This document shows positions 44,844 through 56,679 of a stretch of 64,000 nucleotides of DNA, piece after piece (within the stretch, counting starts at the first letter, position 1; every line of letters starts with the position of its first letter). Location: assembly GCA_023313575.1 (NCBI GenBank), contig JAJTTP010000004.1:2108001-2172000 (forward strand), written 5' to 3'. Source of the DNA: Eutypella sp. D-1 (lineage: Eukaryota > Ascomycota > Sordariomycetes > Xylariales > Diatrypaceae). Below the pieces are notes generated by a model that worked only from the letters and a program-made list of their open reading frames with translations, made no database searches and had not been told where the DNA came from. A program made the translations under genes and the position numbers.

Positions 44844-46803
44844 ATGGCGACAACGAATTCCGCCGGGACTGTGGAAGCTTCTGGATCCAGCAGGATTCAT
44901 TTTGGAAATCATTACAACTACAGTGCGATAATCACCAGCAGTCCATCTACCCATGCGCCCAGGATCCTTGTGTGACCTTGCTAATCTTGTGGTCACAGTT
45001 ACCGAACGACCAGCAACACCGGTAAAACCAATGAACACTATCCCTTTCTGCCGCGATGTTGATTTTATCGAACGCAAGACCCTTCTCGATCGGATCCGTC
45101 AAACATGCTCAGCACCAGCCTCGCGCGCAGCCCTCGTCGGGCTGGGAGGGCTAGGCAAATCACAACTTGCTATCGAACATGCGTATAGAGTGCAAGATGA
45201 GTGTATGCAACAAAATAAAGACGCCTGGACATTCTGGGTCCATGCCGGGACGCGAGCACGCGTTGAAAAAGACTTTCAAGCAATCGCAGACGCCGTCAGG
45301 ATCCCAGGCCGAAACCAGCCTCAGGCAGACATTCTGCAACTTGTCTACCAATGGCTACGAAATGAACGGAATGGCCAGTGGTTAATGATCTTGGATAGTG
45401 CCGACGACATCAACGTGTTCTACCGCACCGATGAAAAAGCAAAAAAGACGACTGACGAAGCAGAGAAGAGCCCCCTATGGACATATCTACCGCAGAGCCC
45501 GAACGGCAGAATTCTCGTGACGACCAGAGACAGGAATCTTGCCTCGCGACTCACAGGTAGCCATACAGACATTATTGAGGTCGGACCCATGAACCGAGAC
45601 CACGCTCTTGCACTTCTTATGAAGAAATTAGGAGGACCGCCGGACATGGACGCTGCAACCGAGCTTGTAGAGGCGCTCGAGTACATGCCTTTGGCTATCA
45701 GTCAAGCAGCAGCCTATATACAACGAGGACGACCTCGTCGCTCAATTTCGAAGTATCTGGAAGAATTTCGAATCGAACGAAAGAGATGGAGCCTTTTGAA
45801 CTACGATAATGGAGATCTCCGGCGAGATGGAAGCGCGTCGAATTCAGTGATGACGACATGGCAGATCTCGTTTGAATACATACGCCGAAAAAGACCATCG
45901 GCAACTGAGTTGCTATCACGTATGAGCTTCTTCGATCGGCAAGGGATTCCAGAGTCTTTAGTTCGGCATATCGATCAGAATGAGATTGGTACCCGCGAAG
46001 CAAATATGCACTATGAAAGCTTAAGCTCTTGCGAGGATGATGGTATATTTGAAGAGGACGTAATCACCCTTAGAGACTATTGCTTGATTCATATGAATGA
46101 AGAAGGTAATAGCTTTGACATGCATGGGCTAGTCCAATTCTGTACTAGGAAATGGTTGGATGATCACGAAGAAACCGAGAAGTTCAAGAAACAGTATATC
46201 AGTCGGATGGCTCGGGCATTTCCAAGAGGGGATTTCCTGGACTGGGAGGCTTGTCAGAAGCTCTTCCCACATGTTGAAAAAGCCATCAAGTATCGTCCAG
46301 TCGACGAGAAGTCACTGAAAGAATGGGCTCTGCTTTTGGACAATGGCGGTTGGTATTCCCTAGAACAAGGTAGATATGCCACGGCGGAAATAATGGCAAG
46401 GAAATCGTGGGAAACAAATATTACAATACTAGGAGCAGAAGATCCCTCGACGCTAAGAAGCATGTCTAACCTGGCTTCGACGTTTTGGAAACAGGGACGG
46501 TTGGAAGAGGCCAAGCAGCTGGGGGTGCAAGTGATGGAGACGCGCAAAATGAAACTTGGGGTGGATCATCCTGGCACATTGGATAGCATGGCTAATCTGG
46601 CATATTACTGGAAATCCCGAGGCCGTGTTCCTGATGGTATCAAGTTGATGGAACAATCTGTCCAGGGGCGTATCCGAGTTCTAGGAGCTGAACATCCGGA
46701 TACTACATCGTCACTCTCTGCATTGCATGATTGGCAGGCGGAAGAGCAGGACTGTCTGCAACGGCCTGGCGGCTCCGAGGATGCTCTTTCTCGCTCGCCG
46801 TGA
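44844..46803 (+). CDS. NB-ARC/TPR NLR with N-terminal HRAM amyloid motif, 2 exons
   Basis: Exons 44844-44922 and 44999-46803 give 627 residues. The intron (GTGCGA...GCTAATC...CACAG, 76 nt) is the frame-compatible choice with the better donor; a 58-nt variant starting at 44941 is also in frame. Residues 14-26 (GSSRIHFGNHYNY) match the R1 and R2 repeats of the neighbouring HET-S-like protein. NB-ARC follows: P-loop GLGGLGKS (74-81), Walker B LMILD (155-159), a GRILVTTRD block, YMPLAISQAA, and an MHG block in the MHD position. About two and a half TPR-type repeats end the protein (DPSTLRSMSNLAS, HPGTLDSMANLAY, HPDTTSSLSAL). Family knowledge: ligand-driven oligomerisation of such receptors exposes N-terminal motifs that seed the partner's amyloid fold. 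Ligand unknown. Confidence 0.88.
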
Positions 46804-47538
46804 GGATAGCTCGTTGACTCGGCGGTGGCTGGCTTGTGCTCATACTCATGGAAGCGCTCACATTTGCTCGTCTTGTTTTTGGGGAAATTTAGGTTGGGGA
46901 GGTCTATCAGGTGTGGACACTAGAATACGTCAGCGAGCCAATCCTCCGTTATCACTCCGATTGGAATGATCGGATTTATAGATGTTTAGTATATGAAACG
47001 AAACGGTGAATCGAAAACTGAAAATTGATTATACGGCTTTTCAAAGTACCATCTATATATCTACGGAAGTTGTTAAAAATCCACTTAAACAATAGGGCAA
47101 TATTAACAGCGACGGCGACGGTCACAGGTTCCTTGCTGTTCCCTTTTGACGACAGCTCCAACGCCTCCTCCGGCTTCCGCTCCGGCTCTAGCCCAACTGG
47201 ACAAGCCTGGCTATAACTCCTGCCTCGGCTATCGAAAACAGAGTGTTTGGCCCATCCCAGTATCTCCTTGATACAGGTTTCAAAGTAGTGTGGTTTTTTC
47301 TTTCATATTCAAATAATGACCTTGTTGCTCTATGGAACGACTATGACTTATGGTTATTATGCTTCGGGCAATGCTCCACCAATGCTCGTACGTAGGAACC
47401 TTGTTCACTGATTTTGTCTATCGCTTGCCTGTGAAGGAACGGTAGAGTCGGAGGGAGGAAAGGCCAAAATAGATGCCAATGCAACACAGAATAGAATTCA
47501 TAGGCTCTATGATATTCGATGAGGGAACCCGCGGACCC
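46804..47538. other. Convergent intergenic region
   Basis: 3' flanks of the NLR and bet4. Small frames on both strands have no support, and I see nothing else. Confidence 0.5.
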
Positions 47539-48737
47539 CTAGAGACCCAATTCCCTCGCAAGGTCATCCCATCTGCCCGAACGCAGAGGGTCCAGCGTGC
47601 GTAGCTCCGTCAACCAAGCCCGCAGGTCGTGAGCATCGCCGTCGTCATATCCTTCACGCTGATCTAGTTGCTTTAGCGCTGTCGTGTACTCCAGGAGGGA
47701 CAGGTAGATCCACTTCATGTCGGGGAAGTCCACTAGTAGGTCCTTGATCTCGCCGATCTCGTGCCGAAGGTAGGCTGCCCTCTGGTCTGCGGTCAGGGCT
47801 GGCGCGAGCCGTGGGGCTGGACCCGGGCTGCGCGAGTCGCCGCCATCATGGCCAACGATGAGCTGCGAGACCAAGAACCGGTGGTAGAACCAAAGGCCCT
47901 GGTCCCAGGGCCCTGTGTCCAGGCAGCCACGAATAAAGGCGAGCTCCTCGGCGAGCATGGTGGCGCGGGCCGCGTCGTCGGCATCCCGCTCATCGAGGAC
48001 TCTAGGGACGAGAACGCTACGGGCGTGCCAGGCAGAGAAATTGGAGAAGTTATTCATAATCATGCGCTTCGTGTATGCGAGCTCTTCCTCGGCCATGCTC
48101 CGCCCCCCCAGCGAGGGGCCCTCCAGCTCCGCCACCACGGCGCGCCGGTAGCCCCAGCCATGGAAATTTCGCTGGTCCTTGCTGAGCATCTTGGATGCCA
48201 GTCCGAGCTCCGCCTCCCACACCGCGCGGGCGGTCGGCACAGCCCGCCGGAGGAACGCCGCCAGCACCCAGCGTCGGTAGTTCCAGATCCAGTAGCACTT
48301 GGGGAATCTGGTCAGGAGGGGAACGGTGAAAGCTAGCTCTGCCTGCAGGATATCGTCGTCGGCTGACGACCGTCCTCCCTGGGCATCTGCAGTATCCGGA
48401 CTCCCGGATAGCATACCCGAGACCAGGCAGCGTCGGCGAACATTCCATATCGTGTAGTATTCGGGGTTGAGGCGGAGAAGCTGAGTGGTAAGCTGGAAGA
48501 GTGCGAGGTCGGGTGCGTTGCCCGATACCGTGTGCGCCCGTATCTGATTCTCGAGTTCGCGATATGCCCGGATCTTTTCGATATCTTGCCGTTTCTGCTC
48601 CCCGGTGCGCCCCCGGACGCCGGCACGGGCTACCCCATGCTACAATACTTTAGCTCAGTCGGCTGTTCTCACTACTGCGGGCTAGCTAGCTTGTTTAGCT
48701 GGTTGGAGCGGTGGTGGGAATTGCCTACACTTGCCAT
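47539..48737 (-). CDS. bet4: Rab geranylgeranyltransferase alpha subunit (Bet4), 2 exons with a 9-nt first exon
   Basis: Exon 2 (48639-47539) is open for 366 codons and begins HGVARAGVRGRTGEQKRQ without a Met. A 9-nt first exon (48737-48729, ATG GCA AGT) joined by an 89-nt intron (GTAGGC...TTGTAG) supplies M-A-S in phase, giving MASHGVAR, the start expected for this family. Total 369 residues. PPTA repeats are visible: NPEYYTIWNVRR, FPKCYWIWNYRRW, RNFHGWGYRR and NFSNFSAWHAR. The DMKWIYLSLLEY block lies near the C terminus. Family knowledge: with Bet2 it forms Rab GGTase II, which adds geranylgeranyl groups to Rab GTPases bound to Mrs6/REP. Confidence 0.9.
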
Positions 48738-51700
48738 GCTTGGCCTATCCACGTTGCAGACCTACTCTAGATCGTCGGTTTTCTTGTTTGTCCTTGGTTG
48801 TCTAGAGTAGATCCCGTCGGCGCCTAGGTCAGTCGTCCTTCCGTCGTCCAGACTTCTGACATACGAAGTCCGACTTTAGAACCTTCTAACTTGAGATTAT
48901 TGGGGACTTAGGCCGCCGCACTGCGCTAAGACCAACCCGACTACCGTTGCGGGTAACTGGACATCTTCCTGTCCAATCAACCGAGCGAATTCAGCCACCG
49001 AAGGTATAACTCGGATGTAAGGCATAACTGGCAAGTGTGTAATGAGCCAGATGCAGCAAGTTTAAGGCAGCTGGCCATTTTGGAAATAAGGGGTAGGTAG
49101 GTGAATACTGGATAGATAACTTCCATATCGACCGCTAACGGTCTACATAACCGGGAAATAAAATAGGGAAGCAAGGACGAAATAACCACGCTGTCTCACC
49201 AATTACGCGTTCTTATAAAGCGCTGTTAACGCAGGATGTAAACTTACGTTTGGACATAAACACCCTAAGCATTCTTCCTATCCAAGAAGACAGCAATGTA
49301 GCAAAAAAATGGGTTTGGCTGGTGCAACCGCAGTGGTGGTCATGCCCACAGCCGTGTCCTTCATAGCCTACACAAATGCGAACTTCCCAAGCACCGTGTT
49401 TCGAGGAACGTCTATATATTGTCCACCTCTTGCGGCATACAAACGCGAACAACTTGACTCTCAACACAGAACAGGATACGCATCGTAACAGTATGATACC
49501 GCCATTTCGATGCATCATGCAGGCCCGGTTGCAGCAGCATGCAGCCAGCCAGCCAGTCAGGCCCTCCTTGCCTCTCTCCCCTTCCCTAACACTGGAGCTA
49601 GACTACCTCTGTGGTAGAAACGATTCGCCTTGTTTGCTAGTTGATATTCTAGAACGACGAAATGATGAAAGCTTTCTTCTGTCGTCATGGAGCCCGGGGT
49701 CGAAACGGTCTGAGCGCAACTTCTCTCATCTGCCATCTCGCTACCCCGTGCTCTCTGCTTACAGTAGTTTATTTAAAGTTGATGGGGGCGGGGAAAGGGT
49801 AATATCAAGGGGATTGGCAATTTACGGCCTTTTCTTTCTGGCGAGGGCAAGCAGGACAGGCTGTGAGGGTCGGCGGACAGGGGAAATTATTTCCTCGACA
49901 TGGTAACTAGTAGGGGAATGGGAAATACATGGGGGGTTTTCCAAGCTGCAGTAGTGTGTGCAAGTCGTCATTTTTCGCCAGTCGCGGTGGTTTCAATTTC
50001 CCCGATCAAGCTTGCAACAAATCTATCATGTACACTAAATATCTCGGCGAACCCTGAGCGATTTCCCGAGATGAGATCCTTTTTTGAAAAACAGGGTAGG
50101 AAGAATGAAGATGGGATATGAAGAAAAGGTGGCCAGGCTTCACTCGCGTCTCATTCATCGATCGGTCTTCTATGTCGTCTATGCATACGAATATGATACA
50201 TAGACGGACACTCTATCAGTCCACCTAGCGGGTGAATGTGTGCAGTCGGTCGAACAGGGCTACCATGTTCCCCCCAACCCCAGTGGAGCGGGCGTCGGCA
50301 GCGAGGACCGCGCGCGGTGGGCTGGGAGGAAGGGATCGTCGCGCTGCGGCCCAGGACGGTGGTCAGCCGTTTGTTCGTTCAGCTTCTAGAAGATACAGTG
50401 CCGATGCCGAAGACACCGTTGGGGACTGGCTGACTGGCTGACTGGTAGCGTCATGCCCTGCATGTAACTCTGCCAGCCATGAAACCGTGTGGGCTAGCAA
50501 GCAAAGGTAGCGGAGGAGTACGTCAACTTTCAATATATAGGAATATCTATACGTGTATGTATATATGTTTGTCGTTATCTCGTCAAGTTTGATATTCATT
50601 TGGAATCCCACTGCACGAGCAGACAAACCTGTAAAAGAGCATGCTCTTTTTCATAGCACTGCGTAAGTAGTTGCCGAAGTTGGATTATCATAAAGAAACA
50701 AGAACAAACTTTTCGCACTGATTACTTAAACATGTGGTGTGGTCCGTTTATAGTAGATAGGGAAAAAAGAACATTATCACTAGTGCGAGAAGGCCCGTCC
50801 CGTCGGGTTGGGCCTGGCGTGTGATAGCTGCGACCTTTTGCTTTCTTTTCTCCTTGCGTTTCCAGCTGCATGCAAGTCGAGCTTTAAAATAGATCGGACG
50901 GTTTTTATTTTATTTCACAAGGTTGCCAGGTTGCTTGGTAGTGTAGGGAGGTGGTGAGGAAAGTGAGGTAAGTGGCAACAGGCATCTAGATGATCTATCT
51001 ACTTATGTCAGGAAAAAAAAAACCGAGCAAACTTTCCGTGCAGGTACGAAGTGCATGCAGACTGCAGAAGCATGTCAGCCTTCTCCAACCACAACCGGGC
51101 GCAACATATGTACACCAGGTGAGGCTCCGGACCCACGTAGCCGCGATAACAGAGAGGCATGAAGAAGTCTTCTCGATCCGTCTCCAGCTCACTGTGCTAA
51201 GTAAAGTGAGAGAACTGGGATCAAAGCAGGCAAGCAGGAAATGAGATGATGTCAAGGGAACCCGCCGCTGTGGATGGTTTGGGGGAGGGGCCTGGGGGGA
51301 AGGGCAGGGGAGGAGGGCCCTTGCTTGCATCTCAGCACGTGCCTCCTCGCCATGTGGTGTCTGACTGACGTCTTGGTTCGTCTCGAGTAAACGACATGCA
51401 CCTTGTTAGGCCTGCAGAGTGCGGCGTCCTATGCAAGCAGGGGCTTGACTTAAACAAAGGCGGCACCTTTTCTTTGTCCTGTCGCTAGTATTTCCTACTT
51501 CTGGACGGGAAGGCATGCGCAGCGGAGAAGGCCAAGCCCCTACTGCTGTTACTGCTGTGATGCATATTCTTCTCCGCGAGACTTTGGACGCATAGAGAAG
51601 ACAGACTTCCCAGCGTCTTAAGGAGACAGTGGACCTCACATATTCAGGATCACGATTGGGAATGTCTCCAGTCCGTCTTGGTTTAGTAGATATGCAGGTG

Positions 51701-54700
51701 GCATGCGCATGTATGTAAGAGAAAAGAGGGGGATGGGTAGTAAGCGTTTTAAAATAGAGATAATGAGCAATCTTTACACATCGATCTATGGAAAAGGCTA
51801 CCTAGGATGAGAACTGTCAGATATTAACATTTTGGGTACCTACTTAAGTTATGTAGGCAACCCCTATCTGACGGCTTGTGGTCGTGTGTGCTACACGACA
51901 TTCTCACGTGTATGATCAAGTCAAGCCACATATCAACTTGTTTCCATCAAGTGGTTTCCATCTGGTATAACCTAGATACGTAGCTGAGTAGGTTCCAAGT
52001 TTATCTGTCAATCGACCTTCCCTCAACCCGTACAGTATCAAGGGTATAATTATAGGCAAGCAACAGACAAACGACAAGGATGCCACATAGGACGCAGGTT
52101 TTACCCCCCCTCTGACCTTATGTGCGACCATACCCGTCGATCATATGCTGCTGAAGATAACTACTGGGGAAAAAAGACGAAGGAAGAAAAATAGAACACC
52201 TGCAGAAGCCAGAGCAAGTAGCCGATTTGGTACATCGTAACCGCCGGCAAATGGCACCACGGCCATCATTATTGGCTAGTCGAAGGCAGTCTAGGCGCGC
52301 GAGAGCGACTCCTACATGAAAACCCCAAACTTCTCCTTCTTCTGCAGGTTCTTGGTGTTTATCTTTTACCCTGTCCGCACGTGTTTCAAGTGTCCCCTGC
52401 AAAACTGGCATATCTATAAATGAACGATAGGTGTATACACCCGCATCAGCGCAAATCCACCCCACACCACCACCATCACTATTAAAAAATAACGCCGACG
52501 CCGAATGCTACTATTGTATACTTTTATAGTAGATCTCTCCATGGACGGACTTACTAGACGAGCTAACTACTTAGTAACCTTTGTCTGTCCGTCTGGTACC
52601 ACGTAGTAGCAAGAGCATGTAGCTAGTCGAGTTAGTATGTAGTTCGGTGTCGAATTCATGCGCTACAGGGTATATATCATAGAAACCACGCGACGACATT
52701 TGAGGGAGGAGTGGAGGGGGGGGGAGAACTGCTCTTCTAGAATGGTGGAATGGGACCACGCAGGTGCCCGCTGATAGTATCTTGACTACCTAGTACCTAG
52801 CTTTCTACGTGTATGGCGGCCTGGCAGAACTGCGGCCTACCCACGTTTTGTACTGTGGTGGTTTGAATTGACTGCTAAAATCAAACTGCATGTGCATGAA
52901 CTCCTAATTGGTAAGGGGGTGGAGATCAGCATCAATCTCGGCAGCGACTGGCTTAGGGAAGGGCTGGACTAATTACGTATGAAGTACTGTGTATGCAGTT
53001 TGTACCTTGATAGAACCAACGATCATAGAAGGGAGGAAGAAGCCAACTTGGAATCAACTGAAGAGCAGGGAGAGTTACGTCAAGTCAGCATTCATCGAGA
53101 TAATTGCAGTTAGGCCTCATGACGCAGGTTGACGGATACACACCTCCAGCTAGGTATGGAGTAGGGGGTAAAGCCGGGGAAGGGAACAAGTAAAGAAGGT
53201 TAAAAAGCCCTGGTATATGGATGCATACTTAGGTAGGTACCTAGGTAGGTATCTGGGCATGCATAAGAGGTTCTTGGGGAGGTACCTAAATAAAGACTTT
53301 TAAAGGGCAGCTCCAACTAAGAAGCAAGACAAGAAGGGGGTTAAATCGAGGACAAAAGAAGGACTCGCATATCCTCGAGAACAGGCTAAACCATGTCGAG
53401 GGTGGGCCCAGGGGGATAGGTGGTGGTGCAGTAGTACCGGTGCAAAGAACAAAAAGAAGGGGAAGAAACAATAGAGGGTTAAAAGGTAGGTACCTGGGTA
53501 CATAGTAAGTAACTTTGGAAAGGAAGAACATAGAGCATGCAATGCAATGCAAGAATGCGAATAACTGAGTATGATACACTTCATGATATAAGCCTGTCTG
53601 TCTATTCTGATCTCTATATTAGCTGATATAGAGATATAACGTAAAGGCAAATACATATCTATATGAATACAGTCCTGGAGGTAATCTATACAAATAAGAA
53701 ACTTTCAAGGTTACGTACATCTATATGTAGGTATGTACATAATGGCATGGGTACCTGAGCAGTGCTTTTAGTATCTGCAACACAGGAAGCAATTAGGTAC
53801 CATTTCATTCATTCATTCATTCACTCCCTCATTCATTGATTTACTACCACGTGCAAAAAATTCATGAAGAGAAATTTCCAACTCAACTTATCCGTTTATT
53901 TATTTCGTATTTTCTTTATATCAGGTTCAGTTTGCTTAAGACAGACAAACACGCCCCTTATAAGTTCCAAGGTTGTCAACTCCAAGTGGTTTGAACCCAC
54001 CTGGGCACCAGTGGGACCTGATTTTAACCCCAAAGTACCCTAAGTACAGGGCTAGGTACCTCCCTACTTAAGAGGTAAGTAATGGAACCAAGAGGGGGGC
54101 TCCTCCCCCATGAAAGTGTTCCACTGAAGCTCCCTCTCTACTCGACTACAAAGATACATCTAAATACATACCCAAGTACTTTAATCATGGCAACTCTCAC
54201 TCATTATCCCTACTATTGTTCAAGTAGCTATTGTACCTAGGTAGTACTCTAGACCTTTAACCATCCCCCGTCCCCCGTCCTCCCCCGTCTACACCTTCCA
54301 ACTTACTACTACCGCCATTGCAAGATGGATCCAAATTCCGTCCATTCAACTCATTCACATTCACATCCACCTTCACTCACTTTTTACTTTATCATTTCCC
54401 GGTTATCTTGATCATACATACTATACCTATCTGACCTATTCATCTTATACTTGTCTCCTACATATTACCTATCATCTTCGTCAGGTTAACTAACCAACTT
54501 AAGCTTTATAAACGACAACGATAACGATTCCAACTACCTAGGTAGGTAGTTTAATGGACTACTATAAATACAATTATTAATGACTACTTACAACAAGTAC
54601 ATACAAGAACTACAACTACAACCTGGAACTACAACCAGGACTATAACTGCCGCTAGGATCACTGCTAAGACCAAGTCCACCACCACTACTACTACCACCA

Positions 54701-55672
54701 CCACCACCTTGGATCCGCCCACCCGTCACCCGTCACCCGTCTTGCCCGTTAACTTCACCCGCCTCTCCCCGTCTTATCTATCGTCTTACCCACATCTACA
54801 ACTTTCCCACCAGACCCGACCAGACCTGACCACACTGACCACACTGTCCATACCGAGCGCTGGCACCACTCAGAAGCAGTGGAAGAGAGAGAGACAAAAG
54901 AATAAGAGCAGGAAAGGAAACGAAAGGAAAGGGAAAAAAAAAAGGATTCAGCATTTCCCGGAATTCTGAAATTCCGGCATTATTCTGGCATTCATCATTC
55001 ATTTGGATTTATCCCATTTATTCTTTCTTGATTCATTCATCCATCCATCATCTCCGCTCTTCCAGCTCTTCCAGTTCTTCCTGCTGGATCATCCTCCTGC
55101 TGGATTTCTGCTGGATCATCCTCCTGCTGGATTTCTGCTGGATCAAGACCACCAAGACATTTACAGATAGTACAGATAATACAAGCAGCAAAGCAGCACA
55201 GCAGCACAGCAGCACAGCGCCTTGACCTTGCTTGACCCAACCACCACTTTGTCGTCAACTCCACCTCTCCAGCCCAGCCCAGCAGCCCGGCAGCCCAGCA
55301 TCCCAGCCAGCCGTCCTCCACTCACTTTAACCATATCGCGACAACGGACCACATACTGTCACTTACTTGTTCACTATTGCCACGCCATTCGCATATAGGA
55401 CGGGGGGGCAAAGTGAACCTAAAGTCGCTGTTGGTCCATCCAACTTAGCTAAACCGATCAACCAACCACCCCCGACTTGGTTGTTCCTTTCCCTTTCTCC
55501 CTTCTTGCTCGCTCTCTCTCTCTCTCATTGACTTGGACCCTCCCCCCCCCCCAAAATCCTGGAAACTATTCAGTTAACCCCGACCGCCGCCGAACAAATC
55601 ACGCTAGTACTCAGCGGGATCACTTGATTAGATTATAGCGGACCGGAAAAGGGGACAGAAAGTAGGGGAGTA

Positions 55673-55716
<44 letters not shown>

Positions 55717-55938
55717 CCCAACGAGAAAGAAAGAAGGAAAGAAAGGAAGCATAGGAGAGACGTTAGAAAAAGAAATAAGAGGGGAAGGATAAGAGAAGGG
55801 AAATAAATACCCAAGAACGAATCGAAATCGAAAGGGAAAAGGAAGACGAAAAAGAAGAAACCAAAAAAAGAAAAAAAGACCCAACCAACGCATGGAGTAA
55901 TCGCTTGTCGGCGGTGGCATCGGCTTCATTAATTAATA
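48738..55938. other. About 7.2 kb without a recognisable gene; long leader of cdc24
   Basis: Normal composition, but only short frames (longest 176 codons at 49376-49906) that match nothing I know. Features seen: an 18-bp perfect palindrome AAAAGAGCATGCTCTTTT (50633-50650); CTAGGTAGGT-type words at about 53231-53250 and 54534-54545; a CATT repeat at about 53805-53832; CCA/CTA triplets at 54677-54712; a 27-bp unit (CTGCTGGATCATCCTCC...) repeated 2.4 times at 55081-55144; a GCAGCACA repeat at 55185-55215; and 36 A at 55680-55715. The last 1-1.5 kb is pyrimidine-rich and probably cdc24 promoter and 5' UTR. An ATG GAG TAA minimal upstream frame sits at 55892-55900. Confidence 0.5.
55680..55715. 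repeat. Poly(A) run, 36 bases
   Basis: Uninterrupted A homopolymer about 225 bases before the cdc24 start codon. In this position it may exclude nucleosomes (poly dA:dT promoter element), but that is inference. Confidence 0.9.
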
Positions 55939-56648
55939 ATGGCACATGCTCCGGCCCTCTTAAGGACCAATACGGCCCCTGTCTTTCCTGCCAACAACAA
56001 CAACAACAACAGCCCATTCGGCGGTATATCAAGTTCGGGCATTAGTGGACCGAGGAGTAGTCAGCTATCTGGCTCAACTGGCTCAACCGCCTTCAACTCA
56101 TCCAGAGTAGCCTCGACAGCACCATCCACAAATAGTACAGCTCCATCCATGTCGGCGCCCGGTAGCAGTAATCCCGTAGCCACAGCCAACATCATCAACC
56201 AACAGGCCGATGCCTCGAGGTCTCTTTACCAGATATGCGTAGCCCTACGCCAGCGCCTGGCCCAGCTGCCCGGCTTCGAGCCCTATCTCGAGAACCTCGA
56301 CGACCCCCAGACCGGCGCCGATGATGACGGGCCCGTCGAGTCTCTCTGGAACCTGTTGCGTGCCGGCCATCCTTTGCTCGCCATATACAATAATTCCCTG
56401 CGGCCCCAAGAACCTCTCGCTGTCGCCGCCTCCGCTAACGAAGCCAAGAGGACCAAGCTCGCCATCTTCAAGTTTGTCGAGGCTTGCATGAGGGATCTTC
56501 AAATTCCCGCCACCGAGCTCTTTGTCGTCGCCGACCTGACGGGGAATGATACCACGGGCTTAGTCAAGGTACGTAACCGTAGCCCTTTCTTAGTTATTGT
56601 TATCGGCATTTCAGCATTACGGGGGGTTTTGCTTTTTTCCCCTTCTTC

Positions 56649-56679
<31 letters not shown>

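Noticed and set aside
44970..44998. 29-nt intron (GTGTGA...CACAG) in the NLR gene
   Set aside because: Too short for a fungal intron, and it breaks the frame; the 76-nt intron starting at 44923 keeps phase.
49376..49906. 176-codon plus-strand frame
   Set aside because: Low-complexity, Arg/Ser-rich, no recognisable domain, no introns and no family; most likely chance.
53990..54040. Possible tRNA (B-box-like GGTTCAAACC on the minus strand)
   Set aside because: The T arm can form but there is no matching acceptor or A box at the right distance.
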